From assembly GCA_005281725.1 (NCBI GenBank), contig SSBO01000001.1, positions 6,370,399 through 6,434,398 of the forward strand: DNA of 64,000 nt. The letters are read 5' to 3'. The notes under the pieces were generated by a model. It was given only the letters and a program-made list of their open reading frames with translations. It was not told where the DNA came from and did no database searches. Shown here in pieces: positions 54,201 to 64,000 of the stretch; the first letter of the stretch is position 1, and the number at the start of each line of letters is the position of its first letter. Origin of the DNA: Wuchereria bancrofti (lineage: Eukaryota; Nematoda; Chromadorea; Rhabditida; Onchocercidae). The translations under genes were made by a program, and so were the position numbers.

Positions 54201-57200
54201 TTTAAATAAATGAAGTGACTGAGCGCTTAGTCACTCATTTTAAAAACAGTTCTATTAATGCCTATTTCCACTTTGCTCAATACTGCAAAAAAAGCTTAAA
54301 TTTGTCTAACAAACTTATGATTTAGATGACAGAATGATGAGAGACATAATAATTTGAAAGAAAAGAGGACAATAGCGCAATGAGTTTTTTGTGACAACGA
54401 TCTTCGGAAATTCAACAAAAATAATGCAGATTGAGGTAAAAGAAGCTGATAGAACATGAATTTCTTTTTGTAATACAATATTGGCCTGTTGTGGTGGTGG
54501 TGTACCGAAGCCTTTGTTTATGATATTTAATAAAGCAAATGAAATTTTCCTTCAGTGTTGTGAGTCATCGAAATTCACATTTAAAATGAATATTGAATTG
54601 GCAAATGTTTTAGTCAAAACTTCACTGAAATAGTTTAAAAAAATAAAAATGATAAAACAATAAAATAAAAATATTTCCACTTAAAGATAAGACTTGAATA
54701 TCCTACTAGTAGTGCAAGTAAAATGATAAAAGCTTAACAACAACTCTACTCAGCAATAAAAAAAATGGAAATTTTAAAATATTATTAAAACCCAAACAGA
54801 CGTTTGTATGAAGCAGAAATCGCTCTAATTCTTTAATAATACCCGAAAATTTTCCTAAAACATTTTAAATTCTCTTACAATAATAGTGGAAAAAATAAGG
54901 AAAGAACATTGGCAGCTATGAAATGTTTACATTTTTGGTGAGTTTATGAGTTGTTACCAAAGTATCAAAAATAGATAAAAAATGATTCTAGCTTCAGATT
55001 CACAGAAGGTTAGTTAGTTCATCGTATGAAAAAGCATAACTCATATATATGTACAGCATATTGAACTGAAATTGCTTCAAAACCAATTTACTGATGAAAC
55101 TTTGGTTATGCAGAGATTATAGCATTTCAAACGATAATTTCCCTTACAGACAAAATTGGTCCCAATTATCTTATTCTGAGAGCTTTTTTTAGAACCCCCG
55201 TCTTCGTGGCATAAACAAATACTGGGCTAAATTACCAAAATATAGTATCAGATATATAGAACGATGAGATCAAAATTTGTAATTTCAGAAATGGGAAGAA
55301 ATGACTATAAGTAGTAAATTTGGAAATAAGCAAAATAAAGGATATTTTATATGCTACCAAAATTAAATTTGTTTATATATTGGATTATTTATATTGGCTG
55401 TATGCCGAAACTGAGGCTATTTCCAAGTATGTACGAAAACGACATTATAATTTCCGAAAACTTTTTTAAATTATTGTTTTAGTGAAAAGATAGAAAAGGA
55501 AAATAATGAAAGGAATGTAAAATACATATTACTGAGGCTTAACTTCCAGGTAAAGTCATTCACATATAAGGAAAAAGTCATTCACATTCACTTTACTTTG
55601 CTTCTCGCAATTTTACAATCATTTTTAGGCGTCAAAGATATTTAGAATTAAATATAAAAGTGAAGAATGCTTACTACTAATCTCTTATTTTAAAAAAAGT
55701 TATGCCATAATTAACGAAATATAAATGGATAAAAATTTAGGGAAGTAAAACTTTTACGGAAAGGCAAACATTACAGAATTACATGGATTCCCATACTATG
55801 TCCAATTATACGTCCAAAACTTTATATTACTAAAGAACTTATACTCATTATAGTCTAGAATTTAAAACGTAAAAGCATTCGCAATCATGAAAGAAATTAA
55901 TTCATTTCCAGGGGCGTTTTCTCACTTTAATCCATGTAACATTAATTAAGAGACAAATTTTTTGATAGTAAGAGGAAATGATATGTAAAAGAAATGACAT
56001 TTAGTAAGGACAGAAGAAGCTTATTAGAAGAACAATAATTATATGAATCATCAAGCTTGCTAACAGAGTCATTTCAGATAGAATATACTAGACATCGCAT
56101 AAGAATGAAACCGAAAATATTGCGCCTTTTTGCAGAATCTGTGAACGAGGATAATTCATACGACTTAAGCGCTGAATATACAAATATTTAAGATTTAGAA
56201 TAATTACTTTCCTCAGTAGAAAAGAAAAATTATGAGGCAGAATTATAGAAATACTTTTAAATATATCATTACCATAAGATGCGACAAATTCTTTTAGCTA
56301 AAAACCTCAGATAAAAGTTACAGAACGCTTCGAGTTGTTACTTTTAGTTTTATTTCGATATATTTCAAAAATTAAAATAACATTTTAGCTAGTTACGAAA
56401 CGGATTAAAACTGAAACTTGAACTGAATGACAAAGTTTCAGGATTTTTCAATTTGATGAATTTTATATCGAGCCGCATAAACAAAAAATCTAATTTTTCA
56501 AGCTTTGAAAAGTTTCAGAAGTTATAATATTAATCTACGGGTATGTCTGTTTATTTATTTCATAGACAGAAAGACAGATAGACATACAAAACGGAATTTC
56601 CGAACATAATGTCTGCTACAGGAAGAGACATTGTAGGACAGTTTCTGTTTCGCTGCTCCTTTCCAAACAGATGGTCGATCTGATTGATTTGAAGAACAGA
56701 GCGCATATTTAAAACTAATTGTAGTGAAAAAATATATTTAATCAAAGCTATTATCACAGCGGTTACTATCTATAAGTTATACTTCACTATCAACGCTATC
56801 AGCCAGGAAGCTTTGCGCGTTAGTAAATATGAAGTGCTCTGATCGGTCTATCTAATGTTTTCAGACCTCGTAGACTCTGATTGTAGGTACCAAGCGTAAA
56901 AAGTATCCAAAAAGAGTAATATGATGTATTATCTCTTCTCGTTTATGAATAAAAATCACATTGTTAAAAAAAAAAAAACTATTGGGAATTCCTGCGTAAA
57001 TTGCAATAGTTCTTCCAAAAGAAGCGAAGTAGCAAATATGAAATTGTAAATGAATTAAAATATTCTCTGCAAAAAGCATCAGATTAGAAATTGAATTATC
57101 AAATCAAAAGGTCTCAAGGCAATTACTTCATTGTAAATAACAGGTAGTAAAATTACAGAAATGAATTGTTTTTCATTCTTGAATTTTAGTAATATTGTAA

Positions 57201-60200
57201 TCAAAGAACAGAAAATTTGCTACTTTTTTCAAAAACATTAGTTCACAAACTGTTTCAATGGATTATTAGTCACTGAAGATCGTAGAAATTAATCAAAGCA
57301 ATGTCCAGAGGAAATGTGTGAAGAAAGAACGCATTTCTTAAAGCAATTAGGACGAGTATCTATGAAATTTCTCTCTGTATCCAAAAGAATAAGCCAAAAT
57401 TTAACGAACAAAAACTAACATAATCTGGATCCGGTTCCTCATAGTCTTTTGACACAACTGATTCATACATTTCCAATATGTGGTCAAAATTGTTCTGAAA
57501 TGATATATTTAAATTAATAGATCATCGATACACTGAACGATTTCATCATCCTAAATTTCAAAGATCACAAACACCGACGAAGGTAATTTAAATCAATGAA
57601 AATTCATTTTGCTAAGAATTCAAAACATTTCCTTTTATCCGAAATATTGGAGCTTATGAACTATACTAGATCAATTAATGTACCTAGACCAAATAGGCTT
57701 AAGCACATGATTTACTTTCGAATTTGTATTAATATTTGTTACATCAACAATTCGTACTAATCTATAAATGGATTCTGTTACTTAAAAAAAAAGTTTTTTC
57801 AGCCACAACAAAATGAATGCAAAGCTGGTGATTAAAGAACTTCCTGAAATTTAAATGAAGTTCTGTGAATTTTTACTAAATTCCTGACTTCTACGTTAAA
57901 TTTCGAGCTTTTCATCAGCTTTCTATTCTTCAGGAAAGGGATGATAATTCCAATTAGTTGGATTTTTCAAACTTAATGATAGGAAGAATTATATGTATGA
58001 AACACTTTATCTCTTTTCTTTACCATCCTTTACTTCATTACGTTGAATTAATTAAGATATATGTCTCATAAAAACACTGAGCATCGATTAATTACTTGGA
58101 GCAACCATCCGCTAAATTAATAATGGACATTCATTAAATAAACCACATTAATTAAAAAAGGAAACTCGATATGTCTGACCTCTCAAGAAGTTAGCACTAC
58201 CACTTCCACACATTAGTCCGGGATTTCTTGAAAAACAAGCAATTTTAATAAAATGCGGTCATCAAGTATTTTTCAACTCCAAAATTTCTTCGCAAAAGAA
58301 ATGATGAAAGATCCAAATTATTCAAACGTACAACTTATTAGCTTTTCAATAATGTGTAAAAAACTAAGAAAGAAAACTTTTCTAAAACATAGTTAAGTCA
58401 CAATTAAGAGGTTTAGATGAAAAAACCGAGAAACTCAAAATTTAAGCGGGACGAGACGGAGATAAGTTGTCATACAGCGGAATCTATGAAACAGAACAGC
58501 AGAGTACTACAGTTTAGTCTAAATTGCGGTCGTTCGCATATGAAATTAAATTTAGCCTTCGCAATAAACTTTCCCTCTTCCCCGAAGGTAATTTAGGTAA
58601 CCATTAAATATGCCACGCAGATCTGTCATTTGGAAAATGTCATTAAATCAATTTACTCCTTGCACTACTTTTGCATATTTGTCATATAATTTCATAACAT
58701 AATTGTATTCTGACAAAACGTCAATGTCACATAAAGACAATGAGCCTCAGTGCGCCATCTTACTTCTTATATGGATTCGACGTAATTTAAACAAAAAATG
58801 CAACAGCGGTTATCTAACTCTTCCAGGAATATCGCAATTGCTGATGGATCTTCATTTATATTCATTGTGATAAATGATAATTTTTTCCCGAGATTTCTCA
58901 TACCAGCAATCAATGATGGTTGATGGTTTTATTTAAAGGTGCAGGCGAAACTGAATCTGAAGAAATATCAGTTGCTAGGCATAATGTGTTAACTACGAAA
59001 TTAATCTTTAAGCATTAAAGTCTGTCGAAACGATAGCCAAAATATATAAAACATATAAAAATTTGATACATTCTATTTACTCAAGCAATTTAAGCTTAAC
59101 ACAGCATTGGAATGGAAGAGCTATCCTTTCAAAAATGGGAAAACACAAATAATCGATAGAAGTCCAATCATCGAAAGCTAAAACTTTGAAAAAATTTATT
59201 GCTCTGAGCAGACAGATTTATTAGCCATCATATTCAAGTTGCTATCAATTCAGTTTTGATTACTTAGCACCTAGCATAATATGTATTATGCAGTTGCAAA
59301 ATTCTTGTAAAGCACAAGTGACTAGAGAAAGGCATCAAAAACAATCTTTGTTTAGCATCCGATTCTCCTTTAGCTAAAAAAAAACCACTAAATTGATGAT
59401 ATTATTTAACATGATACAATAGTTCTTATCATTGTTATCAAGAAACTTTTCTCATCACTGCGAAAAAAGATAACATTTTTAGTTTGGTAACCTTAAAGCT
59501 CATGCTGAAAGCACTAAATAAACAATCAGAAATTAAAATAGAAATCAACGAATAAATGACACACCAGAAATGATGCACTGTTTCTTACATTTAACTAACA
59601 CATATGTGTACCAACAAAGTGAGCATTGAACAAGCACAATAAAAAAAATGTTTACATAAAAATGATCAAAAGTGAACCGTTATCACTAATAATTGATTGC
59701 CATCTTTGTCAAAAAAGGTTAAGTATAGCTATTGCTTTTCAATGCAGCAAAAACAAGGCAATAAAGTTCTGACAGAAACCCGAGTATACCTAGAGCTGCA
59801 GACACAGAAAACACTACCGTAACGGTTGAATTTCCCGAATTTTTTCTGAAATTTTCTGAGATTTTGAATTTTACAATATCTGCAGCCCATATAATACAAG
59901 ACATGATTGAAACCTCTACTATATGGTAAAAAAATTGTAAAACTTCTGTCGGGTTCACTTATTTACCTTACTACTTTCTTCTTTCGCTGTTCTAATTTCC
60001 ATTTAAATACCGGCTTACGTCTTTTTTTCTGCCATCACGAATTCTTTTCATTCTCCAACAGGCAATGTAATCAGCAACTTCTCTAAATTTCCTTCTGCTT
60101 TGCTTTTGCAACTATGAATTATTTTATTCAGTCAATCTTTTTTACGTATATATATATATATATATATATACGAGAAATAGCGTTAAAAAGTAAACAAAAA

Positions 60201-63168
60201 ATGCTTGCATAACTTAATAGTTCGGTTCATAGTGACTCATTAGCTTGACACTTTTAATCAAAATTCCTTTACATATTTGATTATTACAGAAGTTATAACA
60301 CAGTGAAATGGGAAAAAGAGTATCATGATAGACGAGATTTCCCCATCATCATTACGTGGGGGATCGATACATAGTTAATGAGTAATAGAAATTTAAATTT
60401 AGAGTCGTGCCGATTAGATATGTAATTCTTCATTCAATTCGTTGAATGGCTTACTCTAAGGAGTTTGCATCACCTCTCTCCCTTATGCATTAGAATAATC
60501 AAACCTCTTAAATATATGATAAGCTTGTGGAAAGATAATTGCTTGAAGACCAGGAATTTACACGCAGAACCAGCAAGAATTCTTATTATAACTACTTAGA
60601 ACAGTTATGAAAATCAATCGTTGACGTAAGTAATGATGACAAAGACATTTTATTGTGTCGCAGGGAGAATAACAAATGGATGATGTCAAAGGGAGTAGGA
60701 TTTATTTGCACAGACTAAAAAATTTGAGAAAAACACACTAAAACGCATTAAGCGACTAAGGAGGGCATAGAAATTGTGATAGAATAAATATAATAGGAGT
60801 GTTCTTTCAAGAAACCAAGCGCGATTGGTATCGAGGTATTTGATAGTATCAAATAACGGAATAGATCTGATAACTCAAAAATACAAGTGAAAAATCCACC
60901 ATAATTCCTACTTTTTAGTACCATATATCTACCCTCTGCTTATGTGTAAAAACGATTTTCAATGGGAAGATCAGCCGGACAACGCGGTCTGCTAGCAACT
61001 TGTCGTGATGCTAGTCCTAAATATCATCGGAAGTACAGTTCTGTTCATGATGAATCACACAAAGTATATGAAACTCATTGGTTCGACTAACTAACAATCA
61101 TTCAGTAAAGAAAACTACAAAATCTAAACTTCTCCATCAGTTGATTTCCCGTATTCGTTGGATGATGCATGCATTTGTGAATTTAGTAATTTTGAAACGA
61201 TTAAGTTATACCGAAGTGCCAGTTATGACAAGCCTAAGGCATAATGTGTGAATTTTGCATACTAAGTTACCATTAAAATGATTGACACATCTTTTTTTGC
61301 TGAAAAGATTTTCATCAGCGCAAAAACTTACTCCAGCAGGAAACTTGAATTTTTTGTAAATACGCTCGCATGCAGATAGAATTCTGAACCGACCGCCTTC
61401 TCCTGCACTGGTGGTTCTCTGTTTTGCTCCCCGAAGTTGTTAAGTGCATTGCATTTGCAGAGCATAGCATGCCCAGTTATACTCTCCAATGAATTTGCAT
61501 TAAGAAAGTTGCAAGAGAGAGAATTAGTCGCTGCTTCATTCACGCCCATCCGAATGTCAACAATCTTTTCATTTCGAATTTTGAAAAACTCAATATTTGA
61601 ATTTTATGAATTAAATTCAGTAAATCTTACCATCCCATCAGAATTTATTTTAAGAACCAAGCGCTAAGCCGTTGGGTCGCGGATTGTGCCCATCAAAGCA
61701 CAGAATGAAGAAAGGATGGGAAGGGAATTGCTGAAATATAAAGGATGAACATACAGTTAAAGACAGAGAAGGAGGAAATAGTGCGTGCTGTGAGAAACAA
61801 AAGTACGTGAGATTGATTGGAGAGCGCCTTGGGTAATGTAACATTTGAAGAGGGAGGGGTGATGAATAGAACAGTGAGAGAATAGTGAGGAATTGGGAGT
61901 AGAAAGAGACGCAGTCCTAAACTCATTCTTGGCCGGAGAGAAAAGAGCCAAGACGAAACATCACAGCCATGAATGCACTCCAATGTTCAGTTCATGATTT
62001 TCCCAGTGTTGGTTGATCATTCTTCTCTCTGAGAATTCTGCTCAGCACCCACCTAATTTTCTGTTCCTTTTTGAGAATTAAATTTGACCGAATTCAGATT
62101 TAGACATAAATGACCACAGGCTATTTGATAAATTAATCCTGTGAAAATGGGGAAAAATACCAAAGACTATTCCAGATTATCTCTGGTTCATTCAATACTT
62201 CTCGCTCACTTTGATAACTTGCCTACTCATCTAGGATGATCTTTCGACTCTGTTCCTACTAATTCATTGATATTCCGTGATATTAATTGTAATCAACAAA
62301 CAGTTGTTGGTCCAACTTTTACAATCGAATTTAGAGTATTCAGTATCAGGAATGAGATATGCTGTCAACAAGACTATTTAAGCGGTTCAATGTGTTGTTA
62401 TCCTCTGATCTTCGAGAGTTCAGCTTTTGACATTTAGGATAAGTTCCTAATCATCTCAGTTTCTTGGCAAACCATTTAGTAAATGGCATATTGCACAGAA
62501 GAAAGGAGGCAGAGATGATGCAGAAAAGGACTGTTGAAATTCGGAGAGGTAACTTGTAAGTAACTCATTATTGCTGATAAGGGAAATACACATTGGCATA
62601 TGTAAAGAAGGAAAGGGAAGAAAACCATTATCGGTAGCAATTGCTTACGACACTGAACTGTTGTAAAAGTGAAGTGTTCCTTCTTATGGGAAAACTTCAT
62701 TCTCCTACAAACATAAAAAGCCAATTTCTGAAAATTTCTCAAATTTGAAAAAAATTGTCGCAGCCGAAAATTTCCTTCCAAATTATTCCACTGCAACTGC
62801 TACTAGAATAATTTCAGATAACATGATTTCGTGTTTTAAACGATAATGGACGAAATTTACTGGAAGCGAAAATCAAACAATTAGAAAAGATATTATATAA
62901 TATGAGTAGATAACAAATAATATAATAGAATTTAAAAAGAAGAATGAGAATCATTTAGGCTAGGAAATAAGTGAAAAAAGAAAATTCATGGACCAAATTG
63001 GCTAATTAATAAATGAAGAGGTAGAAAGTGAGATGGAAGATGATTCTTAACTGTAAACATCGCTTGCATCACTTTACCACTCTTCTTCTCTTCTATACTC
63101 CATTTCCGTTCAGCCAAAAATTGCATTTCTTTATTAACAGGTAGAAAGACAGAATCAAAGACTTCCAT
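36256..63168 (-). CDS. Long-intron gene of unknown function, two alternative 3' ends (5' end possibly off-window)
   Basis: Long form exons inferred: 63168-63078, 61402-61332, 57494-57420, 43675-43529, 39521-39358, 36502-36256; 795 bases, 264 aa, phases closing at every junction. The short form replaces the last two by 40323-40156 (183 aa). I do not recognise the protein. Visible segments: FLPVNKEMQFLAERKWSIEE, FRILSACERIYKKFKFPAG, DHILEMYESVVSKDYEEPDP, SYRICQQTPVLRIFETDD, then in the long form NVKVVKRNQYNCSSGRLKTG, KMRPSVHDITVIQTGK and QLGGIIPVGLAACNNWNQF. No signal peptide, membrane helix or known domain is evident. Upstream of the ATG at 63168 the frame stays open to a good acceptor (TTTTATCTAG), so this may be an internal exon of a larger gene; otherwise that site is a UTR or spliced-leader acceptor. 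Introns are exceptionally long (3.2 to 13.7 kb), and further small exons may be missed. Confidence 0.5.
37331..37571. repeat. Dispersed ~240-bp repeat, copy A
   Basis: Nearly identical to 45163-45401 in the same orientation, differing at only a handful of positions. It lacks obvious terminal inverted repeats or a coding frame. It lies in the final intron of the long-intron gene. Confidence 0.9.
37997..38022. repeat. Inverted repeat, 11-bp arms
   Basis: GTTCATCAAAC and GTTTGATGAAC flank a 4-base loop; perfect arms, intronic. Confidence 0.85.
38684..39034 (-). CDS. Orphan coding-like exon inside the last intron of the long-intron gene
   Basis: After a good acceptor (GATTACTCAG) a frame stays open for about 116 codons to TAA at 38684, reading like real protein (LNVAAGISVECRSRRFSHAT, EHFHYDQCYRVNSPGSIHND). 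Counting the open sequence before the acceptor it is the longest uninterrupted frame in the window (141 codons). It starts in phase 1, whereas the exon upstream (39521-39358) ends in phase 2, so it does not join that exon directly. It would join the 40323 exon if a CCAG|GTTCTT donor inside it were used, giving a third C-terminus. Likely a further alternative last exon; an unrelated single-exon frame is possible. Confidence 0.4.
   Translation of the reverse strand, partial: DYSDLNVAAGISVECRSRRFSHATLNLPIGINNEKFRLTNLAATDSSLVSADATRLSFPLPFQEHFHYDQCYRVNSPGSIHNDYLVSINDHRVLPTPHRKNFISVFHKISKVYKSI
40156..40323 (-). CDS. Alternative terminal exon of the long-intron gene
   Basis: Acceptor TCATTGCAG precedes a phase-0 exon with 55 codons and TGA at 40156-40158. 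It joins the exon ending at 43529 in the same phase as the competing exon 39521-39358. It encodes a polar, Ser/Gln/Pro-rich tail (DESVSDQPTLKRFSRYNQSM, GSSQQQQPHTCSKMYDA), quite unlike the other C-terminus. A donor-like GTATGA overlaps the end, but its phase does not match the next exon. Confidence 0.5.
   Translation of the reverse strand: MASLMDESVSDQPTLKRFSRYNQSMHSRPPSHTCNIQPGSSQQQQPHTCSKMYDA
44351..44368. repeat. Perfect 18-bp palindrome GC(AT)7GC
   Basis: GCATATATATATATATGC; a self-complementary AT run capped by GC on both sides, intronic. Confidence 0.85.
45163..45401. repeat. Dispersed ~240-bp repeat, copy B
   Basis: Second copy, 7.8 kb from copy A, within the 13.7-kb intron. Shared core includes AATGGATGTTAACAAATAAG and GTCGATGAGTGTTCGATCTG. 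High similarity implies recent duplication or an active non-autonomous element. Confidence 0.9.
49473..49919 (+). other. Plus-strand coding-like island nested in the long intron
   Basis: An ATG frame from 49473 (MAEAFKIYLQFLEK) reaches a donor-like GTGATG near 49515. After an acceptor ATTTTGCAG ending at 49649 a second block reads KREKILKNYDILAEITENVE. From about 49734 a different frame reads HPVKYLEQIVDRLKTTKIAE and ends at TAA 49917-49919. The local base composition rises as in exons. The frames do not join cleanly, so it may be a small nested gene with an unseen short intron, or a pseudogene. No family recognised. Confidence 0.3.
54205..54245. repeat. Near-perfect hairpin with AGTGACT/AGTCACT arms
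   Basis: The 22-base core AGTGACTGAGCGCTTAGTCACT is self-complementary except for one G-T pair, and flanking AAATGA/TCATTT extend the stem with one bulge. A 9-base GCGCTCAGT at 54183-54191 is an exact reverse complement of ACTGAGCGC inside it, giving a competing pairing. Confidence 0.7.
60145..60172. repeat. TA microsatellite bounded by ACG/CGT
   Basis: Uninterrupted (TA)n tract, itself a palindrome, in a long intron. Confidence 0.9.
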
Positions 63169-64000
63169 TTGCGTATAAATATCTTTCTAGATAAAATGTA
63201 GTGAAGAAAGACAGTTTCTGATAATTGATCCTTTCCTCTCGTTTTCATTTAATCTTCCTACTGATAAATTATTTTCTATAAATGAAGAATAATTCTTGAA
63301 TTCTTCCTTTATCACTGTTAAAAGATGACCCAACTTTAATGATGTGTTATAATGTTAACTTTCCAAGTTTGATTTGCCGATTGATATCAACTTTCAATTA
63401 AAAATTTTGCTATCAAAATCTTTTCCACCGAATAAATGTACGTTAATTTTTGTTTATACCCATTAGAAATAATAAAAGCAATAAATTAATATTATAACGG
63501 AAGCGCTGATTATTATTAAAAGAATTCTAACGGTCCACTTGTTCTGATCTCTACTGATCGTCGCTTTTCCATTATAAAAAACTTTCAACCAGTTACCATC
63601 TTTTTACAAATTACCTAGTTAAAGAAAAGTAGTACACGATTATTTTTATGTTTCAGATATTGTATCCTGAAAATATTCATACCTAACTTCCCATATTAAT
63701 CAAATTCTACTCACAAAATTACTCATCGTTTATTTTTAAGAAATTAATAATATCGATAATATCAAGTTGATTTCGAAAAATGTAATCACAAACGGTTATA
63801 TAAAATCTGCAGTTCTGATGTCAGTACCGCGATTCCTGTTTAATCATTAATCACTTGACCAATCGATCCAATCAGCAACCCAGTTATACTAGAAATTGTA
63901 AAAGTGAAAAGAGAGAGAAAATAAAATTCAGTAGAATTAATGGATAGTTGTACAAAGTTCGATCTTTTTTTGGAACAGATAGATTTTTACTATATAAACA

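Larger units (their letters stand above)
43676..57419. other. 13.7-kb intron of the long-intron gene
   Basis: No minus-strand exon that fits the flanking phase (0/0) was found. It contains dispersed repeat copy B, the palindrome at 44351, the hairpin at 54205, and two plus-strand coding-like islands (about 45430-45511 and 49473-49919). The remainder is AT-rich with nothing recognisable. Confidence 0.5.

Noticed and set aside
60962..61090. Plus-strand 42-aa frame beginning MGRSAGQRGLL.
   Set aside because: Short, isolated, within an intron, with nothing to support expression.
61332..61549. Alternative open frame over exon 2 of the long-intron gene, 73 codons.
   Set aside because: It would end in phase 2, incompatible with the next exon (phase 0); the chosen frame fits both neighbours.

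Overview
The window is nuclear DNA of a parasitic nematode, most likely a filarial worm (Onchocercidae). The evidence is a fatty acid- and retinol-binding protein gene whose product reads as the filarial FAR-1/Ov20 type, AT-rich non-coding DNA, many small introns with TTTCAG-type acceptors, and start codons placed just after acceptor-like AGs, as expected for spliced-leader trans-splicing. The species is not settled; the FAR sequence looks closer to Brugia/Wuchereria than to Onchocerca, from memory only.

Layout. (1) 78-8513, minus: 5' third of the cytoplasmic dynein-1 heavy chain (dhc-1), 26 exons resolved, running off the left edge. (2) 8514-9990: a divergent promoter region shared with (3) 9991-14916, plus: a complete 17-exon Ku70 gene (608 aa). 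(4) 15444-16889, minus: complete 4-exon far-1 (178 aa). (5) 20069-22842, minus: complete 10-exon SLC36-type proton/amino-acid symporter (466 aa). (6) 25155-25500, plus: a decayed coding-like stretch with two in-frame amber stops. (7) 26065-32214, minus: a 13-exon gene (547 aa) with a SAM domain followed by a PDZ-like region; not recognised by name. (8) 36256-63168, minus: a sparse long-intron gene of unknown function with small phase-compatible exons, one 13.7-kb intron and two phase-compatible alternative 3' ends. It may extend beyond the right edge.

The left 23 kb is a compact housekeeping block (motor, DNA repair, secreted lipid carrier, transporter). The right 40 kb is gene-poor, with long introns, short tandem repeats, hairpins and a ~240-bp dispersed repeat present twice. 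No operon is evident: same-strand neighbours are 3-4 kb apart. I saw no CRISPR array, rRNA, convincing tRNA or intact transposon.

Exon boundaries were read by eye. They rest on splice consensus, reading-phase closure (every complete gene model sums to a multiple of three) and, for dhc-1, Ku70, far-1 and the transporter, remembered family sequence. The most unusual points are two apparent GC-AG introns, a perfect hairpin in Ku70 that presents a frame-breaking GT donor at its tip, the alternative 3' ends of the last gene, and the amber-interrupted plus-strand frame.
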